Shown: positions 1-9,896, numbered from the stretch's first letter. The stretch: DNA of 64,000 bases from Vallitalea maricola (GCF_036985595.1 NZ_BTPU01000027.1:124001-188000), one strand, 5' to 3'. Notes: generated from the letters alone by a model not told the origin. Numbers and translations are program-made.

Positions 1-2142
1 ATGGTAGTAATTAATAAATGGATGTTAGGTGGTAGTAAGACTTTTAATCCACTGAGACCTCTAACTATTAGTGAATTACTAACTATTAGTGAAAGATTAG
101 GTATTAATTTAGATAACTTACAGATAGAGCTTGCAAATAAGGACGAAGCAGTAAATTATAAAGATTTTATGACCTTTTTTGAAGTGCTATGTGATAAGAA
201 TAAAGATGAAGATGGAATAACAACCAAGAAATTGACTGTATTCGCAACACCAGCCAATAGCGCTAGTTTGAATTCTTGGCAAATGGCTACTAATTATGGC
301 ATGTATACTTTTGAAGGTCTGACTCTTGACCGATATTTGGATAAAGAAATTGAAGTAATAATTAGGGACAGAGAAATTGTCGCTGTTAAGAGAGTTATAA
401 ATGAAGCACCAAAACTTACAAATGCGTATATTGAAAAGATTGATGGAAATATTGCGACTGTATTTATGGGAGGAATTAGTAGAGAACTAACTATAAACCA
501 TGATAGATACAAGCAGAAGAAGGATGTAATAGGAGATATAATTATTGATAATGGACATATTACTGGTATTCTTTTAAAAGAGCAAAAAGTCCCAGGTAAA
601 GTTTTGTTAATGAGCAGTGAAAAAGTAAACTTAGATGAATTGGGCACATATTTTCTAACAGATGATGCTAAAATCTATTCAACAGTAAATGGCATTCGTT
701 GGAAAAGCATTAATAATATCATTGTTGGATATGATTCTACTGATTTCGTTGTTGATGATAATGGATTGGTATGTGCAGCAATTATTAGGGATAAGGTGGA
801 TATTAATGATATAAGAGTGCTAATAAGTACCGATAAATTCAGGAGTAAATATCATAAGAATGTATCAATAACAGCAACAACCGATTATATAATAGAATAT
901 GGAGATAATAAAAAACAAAGTAAAGCAGGAGAGATTATAAGTATTAATGATAATTATTTTAAATCTAGTGATAGGATATATGTTAAGGCATTAGATGATG
1001 GTAAGATAACAATTAATAGTATTAAGAGAGGAAATGATTTCAATCCTTCTTATAGGGGAATAATAGAGATTGCAAAAGAAAAAGAAGGTTATTTGATTGT
1101 GAATGAGGTTCCTGTTGAAGAGTATCTATATGCAGTTGTTCCTAGTGAAATGCCAACTTCATATGGTATAGAGGCGTCTAAAACTCAAGCTGTCTGCGCT
1201 AGGAGTTATGCGTATACTCAGTTTTATTCCAACAGCTATTGTAAATATGGTGCTCATGTTATTGATAGTGTCAGCTCGCAAGTCTATAACAATGCACCTG
1301 AAAATGAAACTTCCATAAAAGCTGTAAATGAAACCAGTAAAATGGGATTAACATTTAATGGTAATGTGGTTTCTGCTAATTTCTTCTCAACTTCATGTGG
1401 TTTTACAGCAAGTTCAGGAGAAGTATGGCCACATTATAGTAATAGGCAATTTCCAACAACCTCTCCTAAGTATCTTAGAGCTAAGCCGCAATTTGATGGT
1501 GAAACCAAATATGATAATCTAGAAGACGAAGAGCTTTTTAGAGAGTTTATATTAGATGATAAGGTTGATAGTTATGATAAGAAGTTTGCCTATTATAGAT
1601 GGTCAGTTGAATTAACAAAAGAGCATATTGAAGCCTGTATTAACAGTACTATCGGTAACCAATATAAGAAGCAGCCAAAACTTATTAAGACTCTTGATGA
1701 GAATAAAATATTCAGAAGCAGACCTGTTGATAGCATTGGAACTCTAAAAGATATAGGTATATATAAAAGAGGTAAAGGCGGTAACATTACAGAAATGATT
1801 ATTGAAGGTTCTGAGGGTATTGTTAAGGTATCAACAGAATATAATATCAGATTATTGGTTTCGCCAATTAGTTATATAGAAGGTAAAGAAACAGTTCCGG
1901 TAATATTGCAGAACAAAAGTGAAAAAATAGTTGATAAGTTGATGCCTAGTGCTTTTTATATAATGGATAAAGAGTATGATAAGGATGGTAATCTAGTTAA
2001 GATTCTATTCAGAGGGGGCGGCTACGGTCACGGTGTTGGAATGAGTCAAAATGGTGTAAAAGGTATGGTTGATAAAGGATATGATTTTAATAAAATACTG
2101 AATCACTATTATGAGGGAACCCAGGTTAAAGAGATTTATTAA
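1..2142 (+). CDS. SpoIID/LytB domain protein, possibly 5'-truncated by the window edge
   Basis: The reading frame is open from base 1 and ends at a TAA. The ATG at base 1 may be internal, because nothing upstream is visible. The C-terminal half (about residue 365 onward) is a SpoIID domain: it has the VEEYLYAVVPSEMP block, the CARSYAY block and the closing GGGYGHGVGMSQNGVKGM block. SpoIID proteins are lytic transglycosylases that cleave glycan strands in spore engulfment, and LytB-type relatives modify wall in vegetative cells. The N-terminal 360 residues resemble no catalytic family I recognise and contain no obvious transmembrane segment, although a signal peptide could lie upstream of the window. 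A paralogue lies at 44171-45763, so this is probably not the single sporulation SpoIID. The domain call is firm; the role and the true start are not. Confidence 0.8.
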   Translation: MVVINKWMLGGSKTFNPLRPLTISELLTISERLGINLDNLQIELANKDEAVNYKDFMTFFEVLCDKNKDEDGITTKKLTVFATPANSASLNSWQMATNYGMYTFEGLTLDRYLDKEIEVIIRDREIVAVKRVINEAPKLTNAYIEKIDGNIATVFMGGISRELTINHDRYKQKKDVIGDIIIDNGHITGILLKEQKVPGKVLLMSSEKVNLDELGTYFLTDDAKIYSTVNGIRWKSINNIIVGYDSTDFVVDDNGLVCAAIIRDKVDINDIRVLISTDKFRSKYHKNVSITATTDYIIEYGDNKKQSKAGEIISINDNYFKSSDRIYVKALDDGKITINSIKRGNDFNPSYRGIIEIAKEKEGYLIVNEVPVEEYLYAVVPSEMPTSYGIEASKTQAVCARSYAYTQFYSNSYCKYGAHVIDSVSSQVYNNAPENETSIKAVNETSKMGLTFNGNVVSANFFSTSCGFTASSGEVWPHYSNRQFPTTSPKYLRAKPQFDGETKYDNLEDEELFREFILDDKVDSYDKKFAYYRWSVELTKEHIEACINSTIGNQYKKQPKLIKTLDENKIFRSRPVDSIGTLKDIGIYKRGKGGNITEMIIEGSEGIVKVSTEYNIRLLVSPISYIEGKETVPVILQNKSEKIVDKLMPSAFYIMDKEYDKDGNLVKILFRGGGYGHGVGMSQNGVKGMVDKGYDFNKILNHYYEGTQVKEIY

Positions 2143-2250
2143 TTAATTCAAGTATGTGTTTTAAATAAAATATTTCCTTTTATAGAATTTAAATAATATG
2201 ATATAATAACGTAATATATAAAATATCTAACTTACAAGTAGGTGACATAA

Positions 2251-3744
2251 ATGAACAAAAAGACGTTAGCTATAATTGTGATAGTAATGGGGCTTTTAAT
2301 TACGACCTTTCTTGCTAGATATAATGATAAAAATATGGAACAAAATACACAAGTAAAGAATGATAATAATAATTTGATCGGAACTAATTTTGAGAATCTA
2401 GATTTACCTGAGAATTATGATATTAGACAGTTTGAGGGTATTACTCTTAATTTTATTGTTGAAAATAATCTATATGCTAATGTTATTTTGCATGAAAGTG
2501 AAGAATTCCAAGATATAACTGGAATCAATATAAAAGTAAAAGCTGTAGATTTTGATACTCTAATTCAAAAGGTAAATCTGGATTTTATTGCAAAAGATGG
2601 TAAATACCAGCTCATATATGTTGATCCATATCAAACTCTTAACAGATTTTATGATTATTTAGAGGTTCTTAATTCATATAATACCAATCCTGATTATCCC
2701 CATATAATTGGTTATACAGATGATTTTTTTGAATATCAGACCAGGGTTATTTCTTATTTTGAGGAAGATACCCATTTATATACTGTGCCGTTTGACAGTA
2801 CTACTATGATTTTATATTATAGAAAAGATATATTTGATGCTTATAGAGATAGGTTTATAGAAGAAAAAGGGTATGATCCTACTCCTGGAACTAAAGGTTT
2901 TACTTGGGAAAAATATATTGAAGTATCTAGGTGGATTGATGAGAATGTACCAGATGAAGAAATAAAGTATGGCAGTGGTCATATGGCTCAAAAACATAAT
3001 TCAATTTTTTGTGACTTTTCCAACGTATTGGCTTCTTATGGGGGAGATTATTTCTTTGATGAAAACATTAATACTCTTGGTTTGAAATCATTCAAAAATA
3101 TTAATGTAAAAGATAAAGAATTCTTAAAAGCTCTTGATGTCTACAAACAGATTCTAAAGGCAGCTGCACCAGAGAGTGTTGAATGGAATTGGACAGATTC
3201 AGCTAATGCATTTAGAAATGGCGAAATAGCAATGATGCCTAATTGGGATGAGAATTATACTTATATGGAAGATGAATTGCACTCAAAAGTTGCAGGAAAA
3301 GTGGGTTATTCCATATTGCCTAATGGAGATGAAAGAAGTGCAAACATTTTTGGCGGTTCAGGAATAGGAATTAACAAATACGCTTCGGATATAGAAAAAC
3401 AAGCTTCGTGGTTATTCATTACTTGGGCTACTTCCAAGGACATGCAGTTAAAAGTACTTGAACATCCTGAAGGCGGCAGTCTTCCAACAAGAAAATCAGC
3501 ATATGATATTAACACAGAAACTGTGGATATACAATTTGAAGATAATTTTATAAAGCACAAAAGTGCTGTATTGGATGCATGGAAACCAGAGAATCTATAT
3601 CTAAGACCTAAGATATCTAATTTCTATGATGTGGAACAGATAATAATTAGTAACCTTCATGATATGATAAAATATGATCTGGATTCAAAAGAAGTAAGTG
3701 ATAGAATATATGAAGAACTAAGACAGATTAGATTACAAGAATGA
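2251..3744 (+). CDS. extracellular solute-binding protein (family 1), membrane-anchored
   Basis: A 497-residue protein with an N-terminal hydrophobic segment (residues 5-22) and no lipobox cysteine, so it is probably held by an uncleaved anchor. The body has the layout of family 1 sugar-binding proteins, including a GTKGFTWEKYIEVSRW stretch and a late GGSGIGINKYA stretch typical of the hinge region. It is followed after 20 bp by a YesM-type sensor kinase and then a YesN-type regulator. No permease is adjacent, so a role as the extracytoplasmic sensing partner of the kinase is at least as likely as transport. That sensory role is inferred from context; the ligand is unknown. An AT-rich TATAAT at 2212-2217 could be its -10 element. 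Confidence 0.8.
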   Translation: MNKKTLAIIVIVMGLLITTFLARYNDKNMEQNTQVKNDNNNLIGTNFENLDLPENYDIRQFEGITLNFIVENNLYANVILHESEEFQDITGINIKVKAVDFDTLIQKVNLDFIAKDGKYQLIYVDPYQTLNRFYDYLEVLNSYNTNPDYPHIIGYTDDFFEYQTRVISYFEEDTHLYTVPFDSTTMILYYRKDIFDAYRDRFIEEKGYDPTPGTKGFTWEKYIEVSRWIDENVPDEEIKYGSGHMAQKHNSIFCDFSNVLASYGGDYFFDENINTLGLKSFKNINVKDKEFLKALDVYKQILKAAAPESVEWNWTDSANAFRNGEIAMMPNWDENYTYMEDELHSKVAGKVGYSILPNGDERSANIFGGSGIGINKYASDIEKQASWLFITWATSKDMQLKVLEHPEGGSLPTRKSAYDINTETVDIQFEDNFIKHKSAVLDAWKPENLYLRPKISNFYDVEQIIISNLHDMIKYDLDSKEVSDRIYEELRQIRLQE

Positions 3745-3764
3745 ATGACACAGGAGAGATATAA

Positions 3765-5513
3765 ATGAAAAGAATAAAAATCTATCATGCTTTGCGTGTC
3801 AAACTTGGTATAATAGCTATAGTTTTAATTGCACTTCCTGTGATAGCTATATCTATCACCTATTCAAGAACTGTCAAAGAAATCATAAAAAATAAATATA
3901 CTGATACAGCTATACAATCTGTTTTTGAAACAGGAGATAAGATAGACTTTATCTTGCAGGATATTGAGGAATTCTCTACGGTCATAATATCCAATACCAA
4001 TTTACTTGACATGCTCAAGAATGAATCGGAATATGGATATGATGATTTTAAGAATACATTAAGAGGTTTTATTACTTCAAGAGATGATATTGAAGTTATT
4101 GACTTGGTTATGCAAGGAAGAAAATATTCTATTGGAGCTACAAAAATAACAAGCGCATATTCTATTCAAAAAACACTCATGGATTCTTCTGGACAACCAG
4201 TATGGCTTCCCACCAAGAAAGAGAATATAGAAATACTATCAGGTATTTTTGATAAATATTATTTTACATTAGCCCGTAGAATCATTGATTTTAATACACT
4301 GGACGATTATGGTTATCTGATGATTAATATGGAGGAAGTCATTTTAGAACAAGCTTACAAGAGTTTAATAGATGATGAAAACGTAGAACTATTCATATGT
4401 GATAAGAATGGAGTAATAATCAGTCATCCAGATAAAAGTAAAATAGGTACTACAATCAGATATAAACGCTATGCTAATGAGGTTCTGACCAGTAAAGATA
4501 ATAACAGTTATGTTCAGTACAAGGATAAAATAGATAAAGTAGCAATCTATTCCACCATTGATAGTAATGGTTGGAAGATAATTAAAACGATTTCTACTGG
4601 TTATTTATATGAAGAGATTAACAACATACAAAAATATTTTCTGTTAGGAGGATTTTTGTATGGTATCGTTATAATTCTATTCATGATTTTCTTTTCAATA
4701 AGATATACGGAACCTATGATGAAAATGAAAAAAGTCATTAATAAAGTTGAACAAGGTGATTTGACAGTTAGGACAGAAGTTCATTCCAATGATGAAATAG
4801 GACAGCTTGGGGATAGTCTTAATAATATGATTTCTGAGATGGAAGTACTTATAGACAAATTGGTAAAAGAAGAGCAAGCGAAAAAAGAAGTGGAGTTGGA
4901 AGCTCTTCATGCCCAGATTAATCCTCATTTTTTATACAATACATTGAATACTATTAAATGGATGGCTAAGATTCAAGGTAATAAAAGTGTCAGTAGGGCT
5001 ATAACTGCCTTGATAAAATTATTAAGGATAAGTACTAATCTGGGCAGGGATAAAATAACACTTGAAGAAGAAATAGATTATGTAAAGAACTATATTGTCA
5101 TTCAGAAGTTAAGGTTCAACGAAGCAATTAATCTAACTTATAATATTGACAGTAATTGTTTGGGACTAACCGTACCAAAGTTATTCTTGCAGCCAATTGT
5201 TGAAAACTCAATTATATATGGTATTGGTGATGAAAACAACGAATTGAATATTGAAATAAAAGCTTTTACCAGAGGAGAAGACTTGATTATTGAAATAACA
5301 GATGATGGACCAGGTATTGAGGATGCAATATTAGAAAAAATATTTAAATCCCAAACAGATAAAAATAAATTCAGTAAAGTTGGGTTAAATAATGTTAATC
5401 AAAGGATTAAATTATATTGTGGCAGTGATTATGGTTTGCAGATTGAAACAAAAGTAGGAACAGGAACATTGGTTAGGGTTAGACTTAATGTAAAGGGTAT
5501 AAAATCTTCTTAA
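3765..5513 (+). CDS. YesM-family sensor histidine kinase
   Basis: A 582-residue membrane kinase. Transmembrane helices lie at about residues 13-33 and 288-312, with a Cache-like extracellular sensor domain between them. A HAMP linker follows (about 313-370), then the His_kinase dimerisation motif ALHAQINPHFLYNTLN with the phosphorylated histidine at residue 388, and an HATPase domain with the N box (QPIVENSIIYG) and a DDGPGIE glycine box. This is the standard YesM architecture, which pairs with YesN/AraC-type response regulators to control carbohydrate uptake genes. The partner regulator starts 33 bp downstream. The sensed ligand is presumably a sugar or polyol, either direct or bound to the upstream binding protein; that is inference from neighbours. 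Confidence 0.92.
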   Translation: MKRIKIYHALRVKLGIIAIVLIALPVIAISITYSRTVKEIIKNKYTDTAIQSVFETGDKIDFILQDIEEFSTVIISNTNLLDMLKNESEYGYDDFKNTLRGFITSRDDIEVIDLVMQGRKYSIGATKITSAYSIQKTLMDSSGQPVWLPTKKENIEILSGIFDKYYFTLARRIIDFNTLDDYGYLMINMEEVILEQAYKSLIDDENVELFICDKNGVIISHPDKSKIGTTIRYKRYANEVLTSKDNNSYVQYKDKIDKVAIYSTIDSNGWKIIKTISTGYLYEEINNIQKYFLLGGFLYGIVIILFMIFFSIRYTEPMMKMKKVINKVEQGDLTVRTEVHSNDEIGQLGDSLNNMISEMEVLIDKLVKEEQAKKEVELEALHAQINPHFLYNTLNTIKWMAKIQGNKSVSRAITALIKLLRISTNLGRDKITLEEEIDYVKNYIVIQKLRFNEAINLTYNIDSNCLGLTVPKLFLQPIVENSIIYGIGDENNELNIEIKAFTRGEDLIIEITDDGPGIEDAILEKIFKSQTDKNKFSKVGLNNVNQRIKLYCGSDYGLQIETKVGTGTLVRVRLNVKGIKSS

Positions 5514-5546
5514 GGAAATATTGTAGATTAAGCGGGGTGTTTTATA

Positions 5547-5975
5547 ATGTATAAAGTACTTATTATTGATGATGAAGTACTAGTAAGAGTTGGTTTAAAA
5601 ACAACAATCAATTGGGAAAACATCGGTTTTACAGTTGTAGCTGAAGCTTCTAATGGAGAGCAGGGTTATGAACAGTATAAAAAACATATGCCAGATGTTA
5701 TTATTACTGATATAAGAATGCCGAAAAAAGATGGACTTTGGTTAGTGGAAGAAGTAAGAAAAGAAAATGCAGATGTGAAGATATTAGTTCTAACATGTTA
5801 CGATGAATTTTCATATGCGAGAAAAGCTCTAAAAGTAGGCGCTGATGACTATATACTCAAGTCAGAAGTTGAAGATGAAGAACTTATAAGCATCATGAGT
5901 AAAATCAAGAATAAAATAGAAGTACAGAATAAAAAGATAAACATGACCAAGTTAAAAAAAATACAAGTGATATGA
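5547..5975 (+). CDS. YesN-type response regulator, receiver-domain part (frame-disrupted)
   Basis: This 142-residue frame is a complete CheY-like receiver: acidic pocket near residues 9-10, phosphoacceptor Asp55 in VIITDIRMP, and the conserved Lys in YILKSE. It stops just after the receiver. YesN proteins normally continue through a linker into an AraC-type DNA-binding domain, and that remainder lies in the -1 frame at 5972-7141. An A8 run at 5954-5961 sits where the frames meet. Reading one extra A there joins KLKK directly to NTSDMKRALFND and gives one protein of about 531 residues, the usual YesN length. The stop and the next ATG also overlap as ATGA (5972-5975), so translational coupling of two polypeptides is the alternative. 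A sequencing error is possible too. Confidence 0.85.
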   Translation: MYKVLIIDDEVLVRVGLKTTINWENIGFTVVAEASNGEQGYEQYKKHMPDVIITDIRMPKKDGLWLVEEVRKENADVKILVLTCYDEFSYARKALKVGADDYILKSEVEDEELISIMSKIKNKIEVQNKKINMTKLKKIQVI

Positions 5976-7141
5976 AAAGAGCCCTTTTCAATGATATGAT
6001 TAAACTTGATTTTGCAATAGATAATAAACTTATCCAACGCTGTAAAAATCTAGAGTTTTCATATAATGATACTAGATTTTCATTTGTGAATATAGTGATA
6101 GAGAAATATCAAAGTAAAAATCATGAAGACAAAGAAAGGTTCAGACAAATCAAGCAAGCAGTAATTAATATTTTTCATGAACAGTTAAATGAAAAAAATA
6201 TTGAGTTCCTTTTTATCAGCTATAAGAAGAAATATAATTATCTTTTGTCTTCACCAAAATTAAGTATATCAGAATTGAAACGTATATTTTTATCTGTCAG
6301 TAATGCAGCTAAACAGTACTTTGATGTTTCAGTTAATATTATATATACCAATCCAATAAAAGAAAGTATTGGACTTGGAAGTTCCTATAAGGAATTCATT
6401 AAAAAAACCCAGATTTCCTTTTATGGGGATGAACATATACTTTCTATTGTAAATACCAATAATATAGAATTCAATGATGTCAACGTTTTTGATCTTAGGA
6501 AATCATATAATAAACAGGTTATTGAACTGATAGGTCAAGAGAGTATAGAAAAAACCAGTAGTTTAATTAGTGATATTAGTAATTATTTTAGAGATAATGA
6601 TATCAATCCTAAGATAGCGAAAATATTTTACTCTAATTTAATAGGAGATATTTTTAATTCTTATGGTCAATTATACGAAGATAATACAAATATTAGTAAT
6701 CTTGAATATTATCATTATCAAATTATCAATTCAGATATTCAAAAGGAAGTTATACAATTACTAGAAGATTTTATAACTGAAGTAGTGGGTGTACTAAAAA
6801 ATTTAACTCATGACCATTCCAAGTTACTGGTTAATAGAGCTATTAATTATATAGAAAACAATTATCAGCAAAAGATTTCTCTAGAAGATGTAGCTAACAA
6901 CCTGAACTTATCTAAACACTATTTATGTAATATATTCAAGAAAGAAGTAGGCAAAACTATGTCTCTATATATTAATAACCTAAGAATAGAGCAAGCTAAG
7001 AAAATGCTATTGAAACCCGATAACAAAATAAAAGAGATATTCGAAAAAGTCGGTTTCTCTAATCAGCAATATTTTAGTAAAGTATTCAAAAAAATAACAG
7101 GTATGACTGTAATGGAATATAGGGATAGTAAAAATATATAA
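5972..7141 (+). CDS. YesN-type response regulator, linker and AraC DNA-binding part
   Basis: This 389-residue frame starts at an ATG overlapping the stop of the receiver frame. No receiver motif is present. The last 100 residues are a typical AraC/XylS double helix-turn-helix: ISLEDVANNLNLSKHYLCNIFKKEVG for the first and IKEIFEKVGFSNQQYFSKVFKKITG for the second. The middle 270 residues are the poorly conserved YesN linker. Together with 5547-5975 it forms the expected partner of the YesM kinase. The likely target is the ABC importer operon that follows; its leader carries two inverted repeats (7201-7229 and 7258-7304). Whether the cell makes the fused protein by slippage on the A8 run cannot be decided from sequence. 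Confidence 0.88.
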   Translation: MKRALFNDMIKLDFAIDNKLIQRCKNLEFSYNDTRFSFVNIVIEKYQSKNHEDKERFRQIKQAVINIFHEQLNEKNIEFLFISYKKKYNYLLSSPKLSISELKRIFLSVSNAAKQYFDVSVNIIYTNPIKESIGLGSSYKEFIKKTQISFYGDEHILSIVNTNNIEFNDVNVFDLRKSYNKQVIELIGQESIEKTSSLISDISNYFRDNDINPKIAKIFYSNLIGDIFNSYGQLYEDNTNISNLEYYHYQIINSDIQKEVIQLLEDFITEVVGVLKNLTHDHSKLLVNRAINYIENNYQQKISLEDVANNLNLSKHYLCNIFKKEVGKTMSLYINNLRIEQAKKMLLKPDNKIKEIFEKVGFSNQQYFSKVFKKITGMTVMEYRDSKNI

Positions 7142-7200
7142 ATAATTCATTTAAGTCTTCTCATTAGAGGGGGCTATTTTTTTGCATTTTTTTAATTAGT

Positions 7201-7229
7201 AGTTAATATAGTGCAAAAAAATATTAACT
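7201..7229. promoter_or_regulatory. inverted repeat upstream of the sugar ABC operon
   Basis: AGTTAATAT at 7201-7209 and ATATTAACT at 7221-7229 form a perfect 9-bp inverted repeat with an 11-base spacer. It lies between the regulator gene and the importer operon. It could be a regulator site or part of a weak terminator for the upstream gene; the run TTTTTTTGCATTTTTTT at about 7176-7193 precedes it. Confidence 0.4.
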
Positions 7230-7257
7230 AAGTATAAAAGATTGGTTTTACAAAAGC

Positions 7258-7304
7258 GTCTATTTTATTTGAGTAAAATTGTATAAAACAATAATAAAAT
7301 AGAC
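7258..7304. promoter_or_regulatory. perfect 12-bp inverted repeat enclosing a possible -10 element
   Basis: GTCTATTTTATT (7258-7269) is the exact reverse complement of AATAAAATAGAC (7293-7304). The 23-base loop contains TATAAA (7282-7287). The repeat sits 92 bases before the start codon of the ABC ATPase gene. It could be an operator clamped around the promoter or a leader hairpin; the sequence alone does not decide. Confidence 0.45.
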
Positions 7305-7395
7305 CATTTATTTGGTGGTAATTTTAATATATCATTATATTCACAAAGCGAAGATGTTAAATTGCACAAAACCATTGGAAGGAGATGAAAAGGCT

Positions 7396-8889
7396 ATGAA
7401 TCAAGATATCAAATTGAGAGTTTCCAATATTGAGAAATCATTTCCAGGTGTCAAAGCATTGGATAAAATTAATTTTACCGTAAAAAAAGGTACAGTCCAT
7501 GTTATTTGTGGTGAAAATGGTGCGGGTAAGTCTACTCTTATGAAAGTCATAAATGGAATTTATAAACCAGATTCGGGGCAAGTATTAATTGATGAAAAAG
7601 CTGTTGATATAAAAAATCCAATTCAAGCTAGAAGTCTTGGTATTTCTATGATATTTCAAGAACTGAATTATATACCTGAAATGACAATAGAAGAAAGCTT
7701 ATTTGTTGGTAATTGGCCTAAGGATAAATTAGGGAAGGTTGACTGGGGTGAAATAAGAAAAAGAACTAATAATTTATTGAGAAAAGAGAATCTTGCTTAC
7801 TCTCCTCAAACTAGATTAAAAGACCTGACAGTATCAGATGTTCAGATGTTAGAGATACTAAAAGCTATTTCCTACAATTCAGATATCATTATCATGGACG
7901 AACCGACTTCCGCAATAACACAAAAAGAAGTTGAAGTATTGTTTAGCAAGATAAATGAATTAAGAGATCGTGGTGCTTGTATAATATATATTTCTCATAA
8001 GATGGATGAAATATTTAGAATAGCAGATGAAATAACAGTATTCAGGGATGGAGCAGTAGTAGATTCAAGATCAAAAGATGATTATGATATGGAAACTGTA
8101 ATAGCTCAGATGGTTGGTAGAAAGTTAACCAATGACTATCCAAAAGAAAAAATAGCATTAGGAGAAAATGTCCTTGAGGTTAAGAATCTGACTTCTACTA
8201 GAAACTTTAGAGATATAAGCTTTAATGTACGTGAAGGAGAAATTGTAGGTTTTGCAGGACTTATGGGTGCTGGCAGGTCAGAAGTCATGAGAGCACTTTT
8301 TGGCTTGGATAGTTATGAATCAGGTGAAATCCTCATAAAAAACCAAAGGGTTAAAATTAAAAACGTTAAAAACAGTATCGACAAAAGAATGGTTATGCTT
8401 TCAGAGGATAGAAGAAGATTCGGTATTATACCAGTTAGAAGTGTAAAAGAAAATACTTCCCTTGCAAGCCTTAAGAAATTCATCAACAAAGGTAGATTGC
8501 ATAAAAAGGCAGAGAATAAAACGGTGCAAGAGTATTGTAAAAACATGAATGTTAAAACTCCTACTTTTGAAACAACTATAGAATCATTAAGTGGTGGTAA
8601 TCAGCAAAAAGTTGTATTGGCTAAATGGATGGTAACAGATCCAGATATCCTAATCTTAGATGAACCAACAAGGGGAATTGATGTTGGTGCAAAATATGAG
8701 ATTTATAAATTAATGACACAATTGGCACAAGAGAAAAAGGCTCTAATCATGGTTTCGTCAGAGCTTCCTGAACTCATTGGTATGTGTGACAGAATCTATG
8801 TCATGGCAAAAGGAGAGATAACTGGAGAGCTAACTAGAGAACAGTTCACCCAAGAAAACATAATGAAGTTAGCTACAAAAACCAAATAG
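7396..8889 (+). CDS. sugar ABC transporter ATP-binding protein (RbsA/XylG/MglA type)
   Basis: A tandem two-domain ATPase of 497 residues. The ATG at 7396 is chosen over upstream in-frame codons because GGAGATGAAAAGG lies just before it. The first domain has an intact Walker A (GENGAGKSTL) and Walker B (IIIMDEPTSAI). The second has the family's degenerate P-loop (GLMGAGRSEVM), a clean signature (LSGGNQQKVVLAKW) and Walker B (ILILDEPTRGID). This is the arrangement of ribose, xylose and galactose importers. A permease follows after 18 bp and then the lipoprotein binding protein, so the three form one CUT2-type importer. The co-transcribed dehydrogenase and xylulokinase point to a pentitol or related polyol as substrate; that is inference. 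Confidence 0.95.
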   Translation: MNQDIKLRVSNIEKSFPGVKALDKINFTVKKGTVHVICGENGAGKSTLMKVINGIYKPDSGQVLIDEKAVDIKNPIQARSLGISMIFQELNYIPEMTIEESLFVGNWPKDKLGKVDWGEIRKRTNNLLRKENLAYSPQTRLKDLTVSDVQMLEILKAISYNSDIIIMDEPTSAITQKEVEVLFSKINELRDRGACIIYISHKMDEIFRIADEITVFRDGAVVDSRSKDDYDMETVIAQMVGRKLTNDYPKEKIALGENVLEVKNLTSTRNFRDISFNVREGEIVGFAGLMGAGRSEVMRALFGLDSYESGEILIKNQRVKIKNVKNSIDKRMVMLSEDRRRFGIIPVRSVKENTSLASLKKFINKGRLHKKAENKTVQEYCKNMNVKTPTFETTIESLSGGNQQKVVLAKWMVTDPDILILDEPTRGIDVGAKYEIYKLMTQLAQEKKALIMVSSELPELIGMCDRIYVMAKGEITGELTREQFTQENIMKLATKTK

Positions 8890-8907
8890 TAAATGGAGGA
8901 GAACAAA

Positions 8908-9885
8908 ATGAAAACAAATAACACATGGTCGTCTATTAAAAGTAAATATAGTATATTTTTGGTACTCATAGTCTTATTTCTAATATGCTGTATTGCTAAT
9001 AAGAATTTTGCAACAATAGATAACCTGACTAATATATCAAGACAAATTTCCGTTGCAACCATATTAGGTTTTGGACAAACCATACTAATCATATCTGGTA
9101 TGTTGGATTTATCATCCGCTTCGGTACTTGCTCTTGCTGGAGTATTTTCGGTTTCGGCTTATACGTCAACAGGCAGTTTATTGATAGCTTTCATAGTTGC
9201 TATAGTAGCAGGGGTTTTTTGTAACATGATTAACGGAGTAATGATTACTAAATTCAAAGCACCACCTTTTATTGCAACTCTTGCAATGATGACAATGGCT
9301 CGTGGTGCGGCACTTCTATATACTAATGGGCAAAACATATATCAAATAGGAGATTATATAAAATTCGGTCAAGGTTCAATCATGGGGATACCTACACCAT
9401 TAATTTTCTTAGTAATTATCCTTATACTTACTTGGTATCTGTTGAATCATACGGTGTTTGGACGTTCTACCTATGCAATTGGTGGTAATGAAGAAGCTGC
9501 TAATGCTTCAGGTATCAATGTAAATAAAATCAAGATGAAAGCCTTTATTATAAATGGTATTTTTGTAGGTATTGCTGGTGTGTTATTCATGTCTCGTGTA
9601 AACGGTGGTATGCCTAATGGTGCTGTAGGTTATGAATTTAAAGCTCTTACAGCGGCAGTAATTGGTGGAACAAGTTTTACAGGTGGTATAGGAACAGCAG
9701 CAGGTACCTTAGCCGGTGCATTCATAGTCGGTTTCTTAGATAACATTATGGTATTGACAGGGGTCAACTCTTATCTACAACAAATAGTACGTGGTGCAAT
9801 TATAGCTCTTGCGGTTATCTATGATATATGGGCTAAAACAAAAAGAACTAAAAGTAAGCTTGGCAGTATTGAAGAAAAAAAATAA
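8908..9885 (+). CDS. sugar ABC transporter permease (RbsC type)
   Basis: A 325-residue polytopic permease of the BPD_transp_2 family. ATG at 8908 is preferred because the in-frame ATG at 8893 overlaps the ribosome binding site GGAGGAG. The family's conserved stretch NGVMITKFKAPPFIATLAMM is present, as are YAIGGNEEAANASGI (the coupling-helix region) and the late GTSFTGGIGTAAGTLAGAF. About nine hydrophobic helices are visible. It works with the ATPase just upstream and the binding protein downstream. Only one permease gene is present, so it probably acts as a homodimer, as in ribose systems. Confidence 0.94.
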   Translation: MKTNNTWSSIKSKYSIFLVLIVLFLICCIANKNFATIDNLTNISRQISVATILGFGQTILIISGMLDLSSASVLALAGVFSVSAYTSTGSLLIAFIVAIVAGVFCNMINGVMITKFKAPPFIATLAMMTMARGAALLYTNGQNIYQIGDYIKFGQGSIMGIPTPLIFLVIILILTWYLLNHTVFGRSTYAIGGNEEAANASGINVNKIKMKAFIINGIFVGIAGVLFMSRVNGGMPNGAVGYEFKALTAAVIGGTSFTGGIGTAAGTLAGAFIVGFLDNIMVLTGVNSYLQQIVRGAIIALAVIYDIWAKTKRTKSKLGSIEEKK

Positions 9886-9896
9886 AATTGAATCTT

